Notes: generated from the sequence alone by a model not told the origin. Counted from the first letter of the stretch, positions 9,467 through 18,067 are shown. The stretch is DNA of 64,000 nucleotides from Mucilaginibacter tundrae (GCF_013408825.1 NZ_JACCBZ010000003.1:124001-188000), one strand, 5' to 3'. Made by a program: numbers and translations.

Positions 9467-9907
9467 TTATAAATTATTCAATTGCTGCCTCACCTGTTTA
9501 GTTAGGTTGTCTTTGTCGATTTGCCTGGGTACAATGCCCATATTCTCCCGGCCTTTAATATAGCATTCCAGTATCTCGGAAAATTTGGTTTTTAGCTGGA
9601 CTTTCTGCAAATGTGCTGTATCCAGTTTTTGCAGGTAGGTAACAATTTTTTCCACGCCGGCTGACTGGCTGACAAGCATATCCGTTTGCTGGTTGTTCTG
9701 CACACCCATAGAATTAAACTGGCTGATGATATTATTCTGTGCTTTAATAATTCTTTCCCCGTCCTTTTTTAATGGCCTTAGCAATTCTTCTTCCATCACT
9801 TTGATAAAAGCGATGATGGTGTCCGTCCTTTTGACCAGTTCCTTTTTTAATAATTCATCATTGAGGTCTCTGGGGTCTTTCTTGCTCTTATAGAAATAAT
9901 CCACCAT
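9467..9907 (-). CDS. BtgA-like mobilization accessory protein; start uncertain
   Basis: From the ATG at 9907 the product is 146 aa, mostly helical with a coiled-coil-like middle. The same frame stays open upstream to about 10021 and encodes IRFPDAS, then LALKTGLTKLAFFIAMVDYF running into the ATG. This looks like the ribbon-helix-helix DNA-binding region expected at the N terminus of a BtgA-type protein. No ATG, GTG or TTG occurs in that extension before the TAA at about 10022-10024. Either a rare start codon is used or the true start has been lost. It should bind the oriT region with the relaxase encoded 10 nt downstream. Confidence 0.65.
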   Translation of the reverse strand: MVDYFYKSKKDPRDLNDELLKKELVKRTDTIIAFIKVMEEELLRPLKKDGERIIKAQNNIISQFNSMGVQNNQQTDMLVSQSAGVEKIVTYLQKLDTAHLQKVQLKTKFSEILECYIKGRENMGIVPRQIDKDNLTKQVRQQLNNL

Positions 9908-10070
9908 TGCTATAAAGAAAGCCAGCTTAGTGAGGCCGGTTTTTAAAGCCAGTTTTTGCAGTTTCTGGTCGCTGGCATCCGGGAAACGGATGGTTTTTAT
10001 ATTGAGGTCTTTCGATCTGTCTTACTTTAATAATCTTGGTCTATCTTATTTCACCTATCGCGTGTACAGC

Positions 10071-10199
10071 GAAGTATACTGTTTTCCTTATTTGCGGCAG
10101 CAAATCACTAACGAAGTATACCGCAGGTATACCAAAAACCGCCTTAGCCCCGCAGGAGCGAGCAGGAGTCATGGCGAAGCCTGACTCCCGCTCGCTCCT
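10071..10199. other. Candidate origin of transfer (oriT) with hairpins and short repeats
   Basis: This non-coding stretch just upstream of the BtgA-like and relaxase genes has GAAGTATA at 10071-10078 and 10113-10120, a small hairpin TTTGC/GCAAA (10091-10104), the palindrome GGTATACC (10126-10133), and a large inverted repeat of 18 nt with one mismatch (10154-10171 and 10182-10199, loop 10 nt). Relaxase oriT sites commonly have this mix of hairpin and iterated sites next to the relaxase gene. The nick site cannot be placed. The large hairpin could instead be a terminator or a dispersed repeat. Confidence 0.45.
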
Positions 10200-10376
10200 T
10201 TTGCTTTCGCAAAGAACATAAGCATATCTGTATAGCTTTATATCGGTATAATCTTATATATTGATATAGCGATAGCTCTCTTTGAAATATTTCTTTGTGA
10301 ATAAATTCAAAATGAAATTCTTCGCTGAAAGCGCGTTCGCCGTGAACCTGTTTTGTTTTGGTAGTTATTACTGTTT

Positions 10377-10673
10377 TCATTTCCAATAGATCATGCTGCC
10401 TGTTTTGGGGTTATAACTTGGCTGGTATTTGATGTACCCCAGTTCGTCCAATTCTTTCATGCACTTATGGTAGGTGGCGACTGAGGCTATCTTGGAAAAA
10501 GCCATAAGCACTTTTCTGGTGATGGCAAATGGGCTTTCAAAGTCATGCTGCTGGTAGCAGGTAAACAGCGCTGTAAACAGACTGACATGGGTAGCCAGCA
10601 GGCGCTGGTCCTTTGCCATGCGCCTGATCTGTTTGCTAAAGCTGGTTAATTGATTGGTTGTCGCCTTTTGCAT
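10377..10673 (-). CDS. Small winged-helix-like element protein
   Basis: A 98-aa protein, basic and mainly helical, ending with HKCMKELDELGYIKYQPSYNPKTGSMIYW. That pattern of a helix, a short turn and a two-strand wing matches small winged-helix DNA-binding proteins. It starts at the nucleotide where the upstream excisionase-like gene ends (1-nt overlap), so the two are translated together. A regulatory or excision-related role in the mobile element is inferred. No precise family is recognised. Confidence 0.6.
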   Translation of the reverse strand: MQKATTNQLTSFSKQIRRMAKDQRLLATHVSLFTALFTCYQQHDFESPFAITRKVLMAFSKIASVATYHKCMKELDELGYIKYQPSYNPKTGSMIYWK

Positions 10674-10936
10674 TAGCGCTCGTTCCCTTCCAGTATCTTG
10701 TTAATGTCTTCCAGCTTATAATACATGATACTCCCAACTTTACTAAACCTTAGCGTGCCGTTGACTCTTAAGTTTTGCAAAGTGCCCGGTGATATATTCA
10801 GCAGCTTCCTGACCTCTACGCTTTTTAGCCATTTTTTGCTTTGCCCCGGTCCCGGCTGCATAATGGCTTTGATCTCGGTAAGCAGGTCACTTTTAAATTC
10901 CTTTAGATCGTCTTTAGTGATTAATTCAACATTCAT
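10673..10936 (-). CDS. Excisionase/MerR-like helix-turn-helix protein (HTH_17)
   Basis: An 87-aa protein. The C-terminal half reads KKWLKSVEVRKLLNISPGTL and LRVNGTLRFSKVGSIMYYKL, the usual pattern of the HTH_17 excisionase-like fold found in Bacteroidota conjugative and mobilizable elements. It probably regulates the element or directs the recombinase during excision. It overlaps the following winged-helix gene by 1 nt. The integrase it would act with is broken at 12898-14126. Confidence 0.8.
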   Translation of the reverse strand: MNVELITKDDLKEFKSDLLTEIKAIMQPGPGQSKKWLKSVEVRKLLNISPGTLQNLRVNGTLRFSKVGSIMYYKLEDINKILEGNER

Positions 10937-11115
10937 CTGTCTTTTCTCCTTTGTTTTAATTCGTTATGTTTCCCATCGTCAGCGTTTGTGATTAAATGAA
11001 AATTGCTGAATGGTTTGACCACAAATTTCAGGGTAAAGGCATAGCTTTAAATGACCAATGAGGGCGTTTGGTCAATGCTGTTAGCTGCTGGAAATGAATA
11101 GGATAGGGAAAGGGC

Positions 11116-11577
11116 TTACTTCTTTTCTCTCGGTTTGATGGAAAATAACTTGTCTTTTTCGGCGATCTCGATAAACTTGGCGGGCTTGTCCTGTTTTTGG
11201 GCGGCGAAATAATTACGGACGGTGTCGATTGGTAGATCGTTTTCGCCATGGCGAAAATATTTCGCGTTGAGTTTATGCCAGGGACTTTGGGTTTGTGAGC
11301 GGACAAACTTATGGCCGTTGGCCAGCGTCAGCTCCTGCACCTGTAATACCAAATCTATAAAGGCGGGCAGTTGCCCCTTAGCAATGACGATCTTTTCGCC
11401 TGCTTCATACTTTGACAGTTCCTTTAACTGTAACTCTATCTGTTTTACCTGCTCTTTTAGCCTGGCAATCAGCGCATCTTTTTCGTCGATCATGGTTTCC
11501 AGCGGGCCGCGTTTGCTCCATTGGTCGATGGTTTGCAGGTATTTATGAAAAATTTCCAGTTTAGTCGCACTCAACAT
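11116..11577 (-). CDS. Element-associated hypothetical protein with coiled coil
   Basis: A 153-aa protein with an N-terminal helical region and a charged coiled-coil stretch (about residues 28-60, MIDEKDALIARLKEQVKQIE), then a compact region with SPWHKLNAKYFRHGENDLPI. No named family is recognised. The frame stays open for about 17 codons upstream of the ATG (SGKYAPS immediately precedes it) without another standard start, so the true N terminus is uncertain. It lies 179 bp upstream of the excisionase-like gene, and is probably an accessory gene of the mobile element. Confidence 0.55.
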   Translation of the reverse strand: MLSATKLEIFHKYLQTIDQWSKRGPLETMIDEKDALIARLKEQVKQIELQLKELSKYEAGEKIVIAKGQLPAFIDLVLQVQELTLANGHKFVRSQTQSPWHKLNAKYFRHGENDLPIDTVRNYFAAQKQDKPAKFIEIAEKDKLFSIKPREKK

Positions 11578-12272
11578 ACTTGGGGCGTACTTTCCCGAAA
11601 TGGATCTGTCCTTTTGAAGTGTTTAATGCGGTTTACCGTGATGTCCTTTACGTGGGTAAAAAGGCTTCTTCCTGGTTGGGGCTGGTTTTTAAAAAGTGAT
11701 CTAAATGAAATTGGTAAAAAGCCGGGTATTCGGCTTCCTGTAGACTTTACAGCTTCAGCAAAAAGAAATTATCTTCTACTTTTTTGTTTTGAAATATAGG
11801 CCTGCCAATTTCATAAGTATTAGATGAAAATTTAAAACGGCTGCGGTATTTAAAGTATGTAACAATCATAAGGCTTCACAGGGATAGTCCTGCAAAACTA
11901 AGACTTAAAGGCTGGTTTCAAAAATGCCGTCTTTTTGGATGAACCTTATTTTTATTGCCGCCAGTGCCGATGAACAGGACATGCCATATTCAACGGTTGA
12001 GCAACAACAAGCGCGAGCCGGGTAAAAAGTCAAGACCGGGCAAGCCGCTGAAAAACAAAACACAACTGCCCGCCTGTATAGTCTTTACTTTTTATCCCGG
12101 CGGAGGGCTATCTTCGCGGCGGCGGTGAATAGGGAATGTGTTTTATATACGGGAGAAGCCAAAAGCAAATCTGGTGCGGGCACTGTTTTACGTGTGTCGG
12201 CGAGGCTGTCGGCGCATGAAACCCGCCGGGACGTGCGTGGTGTCATGCGCCGCCTGCCGCAGCCAAAAGGCT
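11578..12272. other. Gene-poor stretch of the mobile element
   Basis: About 695 bp with no convincing gene on either strand. The part at about 11980-12270 is clearly richer in G and C than its surroundings and has short overlapping frames in several phases, none with a recognisable protein. It may be a decayed gene or a non-coding element region. Confidence 0.5.
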
Positions 12273-12821
12273 TTACCAATCATCAGATTTATAGCCAATC
12301 CTTTTGCGGGGTGTCGGGTCTGGTTTAGCGTGGTCTATTTTATTTGACAGTTCATCCAGGTACTGAAACACCACTTCCATATTCTTGCCTTGATTACTGA
12401 CTTCTTTTTTAATTTTCTCAATTTCGAGACGTATTTCCGCGTGGTCAGCAATCATATGTCGGATGCGGGCAAATATTCTTACGATCTGAATATTTACCTG
12501 AATAGCTATTGGACTGTTCAATACGCTACTAATCATTAAAATTCCGAACTCAGTAAAAACAACGGGTAATTTTCTCCTGCCGCCACGTCCTGTTTTTGAT
12601 ATCACAAATTGTGATATCAAAGATGACCATTCCTCTGTTGTCAGTGTAAATGAAAAATCGGAAGGAAATCGTTCCTGATTCCTGTTGACTGCCTGATTCA
12701 ATACCCGTGTTTCCACCTGATAGAGTTCCGCCAGGTCACTATCGGGCATGACCTTGTGCCCCCTGATGAAATAAATCTTGTGAGTTATGAGTTCATCATC
12801 GATGGTTATAATTTCTGTCAT
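12273..12821 (-). CDS. ORF6N-domain DNA-binding protein
   Basis: A 182-aa protein. Residues about 9-100 match the ORF6N domain: IYFIRGHKVMPDSDLAELYQ, then RNQERFPSDFSFTLT and GRGGRRKLPVVFTEFGILMI. ORF6N proteins are common on phages and mobile elements of Bacteroidota and are thought to bind DNA. The C terminus is a coiled coil (EIRLEIEKIKKEV) and a basic tail. It lies 76 bp downstream of the broken integrase. Its exact function in this element is unknown. Confidence 0.9.
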   Translation of the reverse strand: MTEIITIDDELITHKIYFIRGHKVMPDSDLAELYQVETRVLNQAVNRNQERFPSDFSFTLTTEEWSSLISQFVISKTGRGGRRKLPVVFTEFGILMISSVLNSPIAIQVNIQIVRIFARIRHMIADHAEIRLEIEKIKKEVSNQGKNMEVVFQYLDELSNKIDHAKPDPTPRKRIGYKSDDW

Positions 12822-12897
12822 AACAATTTTGTTGTTTTTGATTAAATATCCGGCAGGTTATCACAAATTATGATAGCCTGCTGCAATTCATTCTTAA

Positions 12898-14114
12898 TTA
12901 TCCTGCGTTATATTTCTGTTTCAGCAATGCCATATCCTGGCTTACTTTCATATCTAATATCTTTGCGTAATGCTGTGTTGTCTTAATATTCGTATGCCCA
13001 AGCATTTTGGAGACGCTTTCAATCGGTACCCCGTTGGATAAAGTAACCGTCGTGGCAAATGTGTGCCGAGCGGTATGATAGGTTAATTCCTTATTATACC
13101 ACAAATGCCTGCTATTTCTTTCAGGTAGGCATTCATTTTTTGATTGGTAGAAACCGGCAATGCTTTGCCGCTGTTATCGCAAGCTGGGTGATATGCATAT
13201 TTATTCAAAATGGCCAATGCGGAGGCTAACAAGGGTACACGGGTAGGTGTATCCGTTTTTTGCCGCTTAGTGAATATCCACATTTCCCCGTCTAGTCCCT
13301 TTACGATTTCTGTCTTTTTGAGCTTTTGCACGTCGGCATAAGCCAGCCCCGTTAGGCAACTGAATAAAAAAATATCCCGGACTTGGTTAAGCCGCATGGT
13401 TTCAAAAACCTTATTCGCAATAAGGTCTATTTCATCCTGGTTTAAAAACACGCGGTCTACAATCTTCAACTTTGATTTGAAATTTCTGAATGGGTCCTGG
13501 GCAAGCCACCCGCTAGCTAAACAAAACCGGATGATCTTTTTAAAATTCTTAAGGTATTTTAAAGCGGAATTGTTACCGCACTTTTTCTCTGAACGCAGGT
13601 AGAATTCAAAACTGGTGACAAATTCATGGTCGATCTTTTTTATATCGATGTCTGTGGCTTGATATTTCCATTTCAAGAAATCCTATGTGTGTTTAATCGT
13701 GGTTCCAAAGCAGGTCATTGTACCGAGAGCGTAACCATTTCCGATTAGTGCCCGCATTCTCTTGTTATGCTCGTTAAAAACTATTAACAGGAGAATGGAT
13801 TTTTCATCCTTGCCTAATAATTTATTTTTAATGCTTTCTGCAGTTACAGGTATATCCCCTTCGGTTAACGCCCTGTGCGCATCGTAAACCTGGTGCTGCA
13901 AATTGTCGAGGTAAGCGTTAAACGACCTTACGTTTTCCGTCGTACCCTTTAAACGTCCGGAATAACTGTTCCATAGGCTCGGGTCGCATTCACGGCTCGA
14001 AGTGGTTTCTGAGCGTTCACCATTGACGGTAATACGCAAATAAACGGGCACAAGGCCTGATTCATAGTTTTTGGGCTTTTTTAGATAAAAAAGCAAGCTA
14101 AAATTAGTTTTCAT
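12898..14114 (-). pseudogene. Tyrosine recombinase (integrase), broken by an amber stop and a frameshift
   Basis: Three consecutive frames spell one integrase of about 405 aa. The N-terminal arm-type domain begins MKTNFSLLFYLKKPKNYESG. It stops at TAG (13683-13685), but the same frame continues as DFLKWKYQ and the core SAM-like and catalytic region. A one-base deletion in an A/T run at about 13089-13100 then shifts the frame between ICGI and [17 protein letters not shown]. The C terminus keeps HTARH and [15 protein letters not shown] with the nucleophile Tyr. The first catalytic Arg is Ala in TGLAYADV, as in some Bacteroidota integrases. An alternative start is 14126. As it stands the gene cannot make a full protein. 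Confidence 0.9.
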
Positions 14115-14211
14115 GTTTTTACGCATTAAAAAGTGAAACAAAACTAAGCTTGCAATCAATTCCAAACAAGATGTTCAATTGCTGAACAAGTTGATTGTCA
14201 AATAAATAAGT

Positions 14212-14286
14212 CGATTTGGTGAGTAAGTATTTTTCAAAATTCAACTCACCGAATTACTCACCATTTTGGTGCGATTTGGTGAATAA
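14212..14286. repeat. Direct and inverted repeats upstream of the integrase
   Basis: CGATTTGGTGAGTAA at 14212-14226 recurs with one change at 14272-14286, exactly 60 bp apart. Between them, TTACTCACC (14254-14262) is a 9-bp inverted copy of GGTGAGTAA (14218-14226). Repeats this close to an integrase gene are candidates for recombinase arm-binding or attachment sites. No matching copy was found at the far side of the element, so this is not proven. Confidence 0.4.
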
Positions 14287-14308
14287 AATGGTCTTTTGAC
14301 CTAAAAAC

Positions 14309-14341
14309 AAAAGCCTGCAATCATTTGATTTGCAGGCTTTT
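14309..14341 (-). terminator. Intrinsic terminator downstream of tRNA-Ser
   Basis: A 12-bp perfect stem (AAAAGCCTGCAA pairing with 14330-14341) with a short loop. Read on the minus strand it is followed by a T-rich run, and it lies 25 nt after the 3' end of the tRNA. It may also work in the other direction. Confidence 0.8.
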
Positions 14342-14365
14342 ATCTGTTTTTGATATTGAATCCAG

Positions 14366-14452
14366 CGGTGAGGGAGGGATTCGAACCCTCGGTACAGTTT
14401 CCCGTACGTCAGTTTAGCAAACTGATCCTTTCGGCCTCTCAGGCACCTCACC
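14366..14452 (-). tRNA. tRNA-Ser(GCT)
   Basis: On the minus strand, positions 14452 to 14366 fold as an 87-nt class II tRNA. The acceptor stem is GGTGAGG with CCTCACC (14367-14373). The anticodon arm is CAGTTTGCTAAACTG with anticodon GCT, there is a long variable arm (ACGTACGGGAAACTGT), and the T loop has GGTTCGAATCC. The long variable arm and GCT anticodon identify serine (AGC/AGU codons). The CCA end is not encoded. It borders the mobile element, but its 3' end is not duplicated at the element's other side. Confidence 0.95.
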
Positions 14453-14551
14453 ATGTTTTAGCCTTATCGGCCGATATCTCAATAAATCCCCTTTTTTCGG
14501 GACTGCAAATATAGTAATTAGGCTATGCCGTCAAAAAAAAAAATAAAATCG

Positions 14552-16618
14552 TTAGTAATTAATTCGCACGTGATAAATGCTCATCAGCATTCGTTTAAAA
14601 ATTGTTTTAATTGTTTCAATATCTTTAAGCGTTATGTCGCTGTCTTTCAGTTGCTCCTGATCTAATTTATATTTCACAATACGATCTACCAACTCGCTTA
14701 TTGATTTTTCGTCGGGTTCCTTTAATGATCGGGATGCAGCTTCAACCGAGTCGGCAAGCATTAAAACTCCCCCTTCTTTTGTAAAAGGAATAGGGCCTGG
14801 GTATCTAAAAACCTTCTCATTGATCATCTTTTCAGGAAAATTCTTCAAGTAGGATTGATAAAAATAATCAACCCGCGTGTCACCATGGTGCGTCCTGATA
14901 AAATCGATCACTACTTCAGGTAAATTAGCACTCTCTGCCATCTCTACACCTTTACTAACATGCCTGATAATAATCTGCGCGCTTTCCTCGTAAGGCAATT
15001 TATCATGAGGGTTGAAACCTGAGCTTTGGTTCTCAATAAAGAACAGGGGGTTTTCCAGCTTACCAATATCATGATACAACGCACCTGCCCTTACCAATAA
15101 AGCGTTGCCACCGATGCTGTATATGGCATTCTCGGCCAGGTTAGCTACTTGCAGCGAGTGCTGGAATGTGCCAGGCGCTGTAAAAGCCAATTCGCGTAGC
15201 AAGGGCGCATTAGTATTGGTTAATTCAATTAAAGTTATATCTGATGTAATGGCGAATATCTTCTCGAAAATATAAATAAGCGGGTAAGCCAATAGGGTTA
15301 GCAAAACACTAACTACGAATGGTAAAAAGTCCATCCAGTTTATACTCAAAAAACTACCTTCCCTAATAAACGAAATACCAATAAAGGCCATGAAATAACT
15401 AAATGTGATAATCAATGCCGATATTAAGAATTGCTCACGCCTAATAAGGTTTTTAATACTGTAGATAGAAACCATACCGGCGGTAATTTCGAAATAGGCA
15501 AATTCAAAGCTATTAGGCACAAAAAAGCCTGCTATTAACACTACCAGCAAATGTATATTTAATGCCAAACGGGTATCGAACAGTATGCGGATGATAATAG
15601 GTACAATACAGTATGGTATATAATATAAATTTGGCGTTTGTAGCTTTATAGCCAGCGATAGTGTAGCCAGCATGGCTGTAATTACCAATAGTATTAAAGA
15701 TACCAGCCTATTATCATCATATATATCACGGCGAAAAAGGTACAGGAATACCATAAGTAGCGCAATAGCAACAGCCACTAATATTACCTGCCCCAGCATT
15801 ACCAGGCGGCGGTCGCCGTTTACGCGGGAACTGTCCTCAAATGCTTTTTTGTATGATATTAATTTCTGGTAAACCTCATCATTTACAACAGAACCTGTGG
15901 TTACCAAAATATCTTCCTTCTGCACCATACCTCGTGTAAGCGATAAATTTTCCAACGCTTCCTTTTGCAATCTGGAAGTTAGCAGATCATCATAGATTAG
16001 GTTGCTTTGCATTCGGTTTAATACCAAATCAAGCAAAAATGACTTGTCGATATCCTTTCGGGTGCTTAAAACCTGATTGAAATATTCAAGTGCTTTATCA
16101 CGCGTAAAAAGGTCTGCTGTATTTTTATCTGTTCCAACATTTTTATCCAGAACAGTAATGATATAGTTTTGTGAATTTTGCTGATATTTAGGATCTAGCT
16201 TAAGTATACCTACATCATAAATATGCTTTAGTAAATTATAGCCGGTATTTATATAATCATCCTTAAACTTGTCATTTATACCGGCATTATGCCATCTTAT
16301 CTCCAGGTCATTTTTAAAAGCATCCAGTTGCTGATCGCCAATATTTACATTTAACTGGTAAATGGGAGTTATGGTTGATAATATTACTTTTCGGTCGTTA
16401 TCAAGTTCTTGCGGGGTTTTTAGTATGGCAAAATTATAGGGCGATATCAGGTCTTTTTGTGTCCATATTCTACCCTTTTGTATTTCGTATCTGAACTTAG
16501 CTTGCTTGGGTAAGGTCCACACAATAATGCCAATACTAACAAACATCATTAAAAACTTAAGCTTGCGGGCATATTTACGCAGGACAGCCTTTTGACGCGA
16601 AGAAGACAGATTTGCCAT
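14552..16618 (-). CDS. PgpH/YqfF-like membrane HD phosphohydrolase (7TMR-HDED family)
   Basis: A 688-aa protein with an N-terminal transmembrane helix (about residues 20-38), a long extracytoplasmic 7TMR-HDED domain (to about 270), seven membrane segments (about 275-470) and a cytoplasmic HD domain. The HD motif HDIGKLENP lies near residue 515, with an upstream His (TFQHSLQVA) and downstream HHGD. In other bacteria this family degrades cyclic di-AMP; the activity here is inferred from family. It is transcribed alone, next to tRNA-Ser. Length and architecture agree with the family. Confidence 0.93.
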   Translation of the reverse strand: MANLSSSRQKAVLRKYARKLKFLMMFVSIGIIVWTLPKQAKFRYEIQKGRIWTQKDLISPYNFAILKTPQELDNDRKVILSTITPIYQLNVNIGDQQLDAFKNDLEIRWHNAGINDKFKDDYINTGYNLLKHIYDVGILKLDPKYQQNSQNYIITVLDKNVGTDKNTADLFTRDKALEYFNQVLSTRKDIDKSFLLDLVLNRMQSNLIYDDLLTSRLQKEALENLSLTRGMVQKEDILVTTGSVVNDEVYQKLISYKKAFEDSSRVNGDRRLVMLGQVILVAVAIALLMVFLYLFRRDIYDDNRLVSLILLVITAMLATLSLAIKLQTPNLYYIPYCIVPIIIRILFDTRLALNIHLLVVLIAGFFVPNSFEFAYFEITAGMVSIYSIKNLIRREQFLISALIITFSYFMAFIGISFIREGSFLSINWMDFLPFVVSVLLTLLAYPLIYIFEKIFAITSDITLIELTNTNAPLLRELAFTAPGTFQHSLQVANLAENAIYSIGGNALLVRAGALYHDIGKLENPLFFIENQSSGFNPHDKLPYEESAQIIIRHVSKGVEMAESANLPEVVIDFIRTHHGDTRVDYFYQSYLKNFPEKMINEKVFRYPGPIPFTKEGGVLMLADSVEAASRSLKEPDEKSISELVDRIVKYKLDQEQLKDSDITLKDIETIKTIFKRMLMSIYHVRINY

Positions 16619-16714
16619 TGATATATTTAAGATATCAAAATTAAAATAAGTTTTTGGTATAGAGAGATTATTGAACGATTTAGTGATTATACATTGATTG
16701 AGGGAGTGAATTAC

Positions 16715-16754
16715 TGATTGAGTGATTTATCATTTTGATATATTCACTCAATCA
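16715..16754. repeat. AT-rich inverted repeat between divergent genes
   Basis: TGATTGAGTGA (16715-16725) is a perfect inverted copy of TCACTCAATCA (16744-16754). It lies in the space between the PgpH-like gene and the thiolase, with further partial copies of GATTGAG nearby. It could fold in RNA or bind a protein; no function is shown. Confidence 0.4.
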
Positions 16755-16813
16755 CCAATTCAAAAATCGCTCAACATTATTATGCATGCATAGCTTTTTT
16801 AACGAATAAACAC

Positions 16814-16821
16814 TAAATTTG
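16814..16821 (+). promoter_or_regulatory. Bacteroidota -7 promoter element for the thiolase gene
   Basis: TAAATTTG matches the -7 consensus TAnnTTTG of Bacteroidota sigma-ABfr promoters and sits 24 nt before the thiolase ATG. A T-rich run lies at a plausible -33 distance. Confidence 0.6.
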
Positions 16822-16845
16822 CCAACCATTTTATAATAAAACCAT

Positions 16846-18024
16846 ATGAAAGAAGTAGTAATAGTTGCGGCAACCCGCACCGCTATAGGCAGTTTTGGCG
16901 GTAGCCTATCATCCTTTACCGCTACGCAATTGGGTAGCTTTGTAATCAAATCAGTTATTGAAAAATCAGGTTTAAAACCTGAGCATATACAGGAAGTTTA
17001 TATGGGTAACGTGCTATCGGCTAATTTAGGCCAGGCGCCCGCTACCCAGGCAGCAATATTTGCCGGACTACCCTATTTACCCGCTACAACCGTGAATAAA
17101 GTTTGCGCTTCGGGTATGAAAGCTATTATGCTGGCAGCAACAAGCATTGCATCAGGCGAAAACGAAATTGTTTTAGCCGGTGGAATGGAGAGCATGAGCA
17201 ATGTGCCTTATTACCTAGATAAAGCCCGTAATGGCTATCGTTTAGGTAATGGACAGATTATAGACGGATTGGTTAAAGATGGCCTTTGGGATGTATATAA
17301 CGATTATCATATGGGTTCGGCAGCGGAACTTTGCGCTACAGATTGCCATATCAGTCGCGAAGAGCAGGACGCTTATGCGATTGAATCTTATAAAAGAGCA
17401 CAAGCTGCACAAAGCGCAGGTAAATTCAGAGATGAGATTACACCTGTTGAGTTAAAAGATAAAAAGGGCGATATTACTTTATTTGAAGACGATGAAGAAC
17501 CAAGAGCGGTAAAATTTGATAAGATACCATCGTTAAAGCCCGTTTTTAAAAAAGACGGCACTGTTACAGCCGCGAATGCATCTACCTTAAATGATGGCGC
17601 AGCCGCTGTGATTTTAATGAGCATGGAGAAAGCTAATGAGTTAGGTATAAAACCTATAGCCAGGGTTGTTGCTTATGCAGATGCCCAGCAAGCGCCAGAA
17701 TGGTTTACCACAGCTCCGTCTAAAGCTATACCATTAGCATTACACAGAGCGGGTTTAAATGGTGATGATATTGATTATTATGAAATAAACGAGGCTTTCT
17801 CGGTTGTATCTATAGCTAATAACCAAAATTTAAAGCTTGATCCGGCAAAAGTAAATGTAAACGGCGGTGCTGTTGCTATGGGGCACCCGCTGGGTGCATC
17901 AGGTGCCAGAATTGTAGTTACTTTATTAAGTGTATTACGACAGAACGGCGGAAAATATGGCGCGGCTGGAATATGTAATGGTGGTGGCGGCGCAAGCGCA
18001 ATTGTTATTGAAAATTTGCGTTAA
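16846..18024 (+). CDS. Acetyl-CoA acetyltransferase (thiolase)
   Basis: A 392-aa thiolase of normal family length. It condenses two acetyl-CoA to acetoacetyl-CoA or performs the reverse thiolysis. The acyl-accepting Cys87 lies in NKVCASGMKA, the catalytic His in GHPLGASGAR (about residue 347), and the second Cys in ICNGGGGAS (about 376). The N-terminal CoA-fold region starts VVIVAATRTAIGSFGG. It is likely to serve fatty acid or amino acid degradation, or acetoacetate metabolism; the sequence alone does not say in which direction. It has its own promoter and is followed 43 nt later by an exported hypothetical protein. Confidence 0.95.
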   Translation: MKEVVIVAATRTAIGSFGGSLSSFTATQLGSFVIKSVIEKSGLKPEHIQEVYMGNVLSANLGQAPATQAAIFAGLPYLPATTVNKVCASGMKAIMLAATSIASGENEIVLAGGMESMSNVPYYLDKARNGYRLGNGQIIDGLVKDGLWDVYNDYHMGSAAELCATDCHISREEQDAYAIESYKRAQAAQSAGKFRDEITPVELKDKKGDITLFEDDEEPRAVKFDKIPSLKPVFKKDGTVTAANASTLNDGAAAVILMSMEKANELGIKPIARVVAYADAQQAPEWFTTAPSKAIPLALHRAGLNGDDIDYYEINEAFSVVSIANNQNLKLDPAKVNVNGGAVAMGHPLGASGARIVVTLLSVLRQNGGKYGAAGICNGGGGASAIVIENLR

Positions 18025-18067
18025 TTGTTCTAATATTGAACTTTAATACAGATCATACTGAAGAACA

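Larger units (their letters stand above)
8629..14126 (-). mobile_element. Degraded mobilizable genomic element next to tRNA-Ser
   Basis: The segment carries relaxase, relaxase partner, hairpin-rich oriT candidate, two small DNA-binding proteins, an ORF6N protein and a tyrosine recombinase, all on the minus strand. This content matches Bacteroidota mobilizable elements that depend on a helper conjugative element; no type IV secretion genes are present. The integrase is broken at two places and the relaxase partner has a doubtful start, so the element is probably fixed. No flanking direct repeat could be matched between 8452-8628 and 14127-14365, so the ends given are gene limits only. Whether the signalling block at 1-8451 was cargo is unknown. 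Confidence 0.75.

Noticed and set aside
10144..10386. Minus-strand 80-aa frame between the winged-helix gene and the BtgA-like gene
   Set aside because: Its end is a translation of the large hairpin arm, the composition is poor, and it covers the oriT candidate.
11521..11799. Plus-strand 92-aa frame upstream of the element-associated hypothetical gene
   Set aside because: It runs antisense into the 11116-11577 gene and shows no domain or good start.
12085..12347. Overlapping short frames on both strands in the GC-rich tract
   Set aside because: Arg/Cys/Pro-rich products in several frames, no recognisable domain, and partial overlap with the ORF6N gene; typical of chance frames.
14366..14452. 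tRNA-Ser as the integration site of the mobile element
   Set aside because: No copy of the tRNA 3' end could be found at 8452-8628, and the tRNA has an intact sequence with its terminator between it and the integrase.
14254..14454. 66-aa minus-strand frame
   Set aside because: It covers the tRNA-Ser gene and its terminator, so it is a chance frame.
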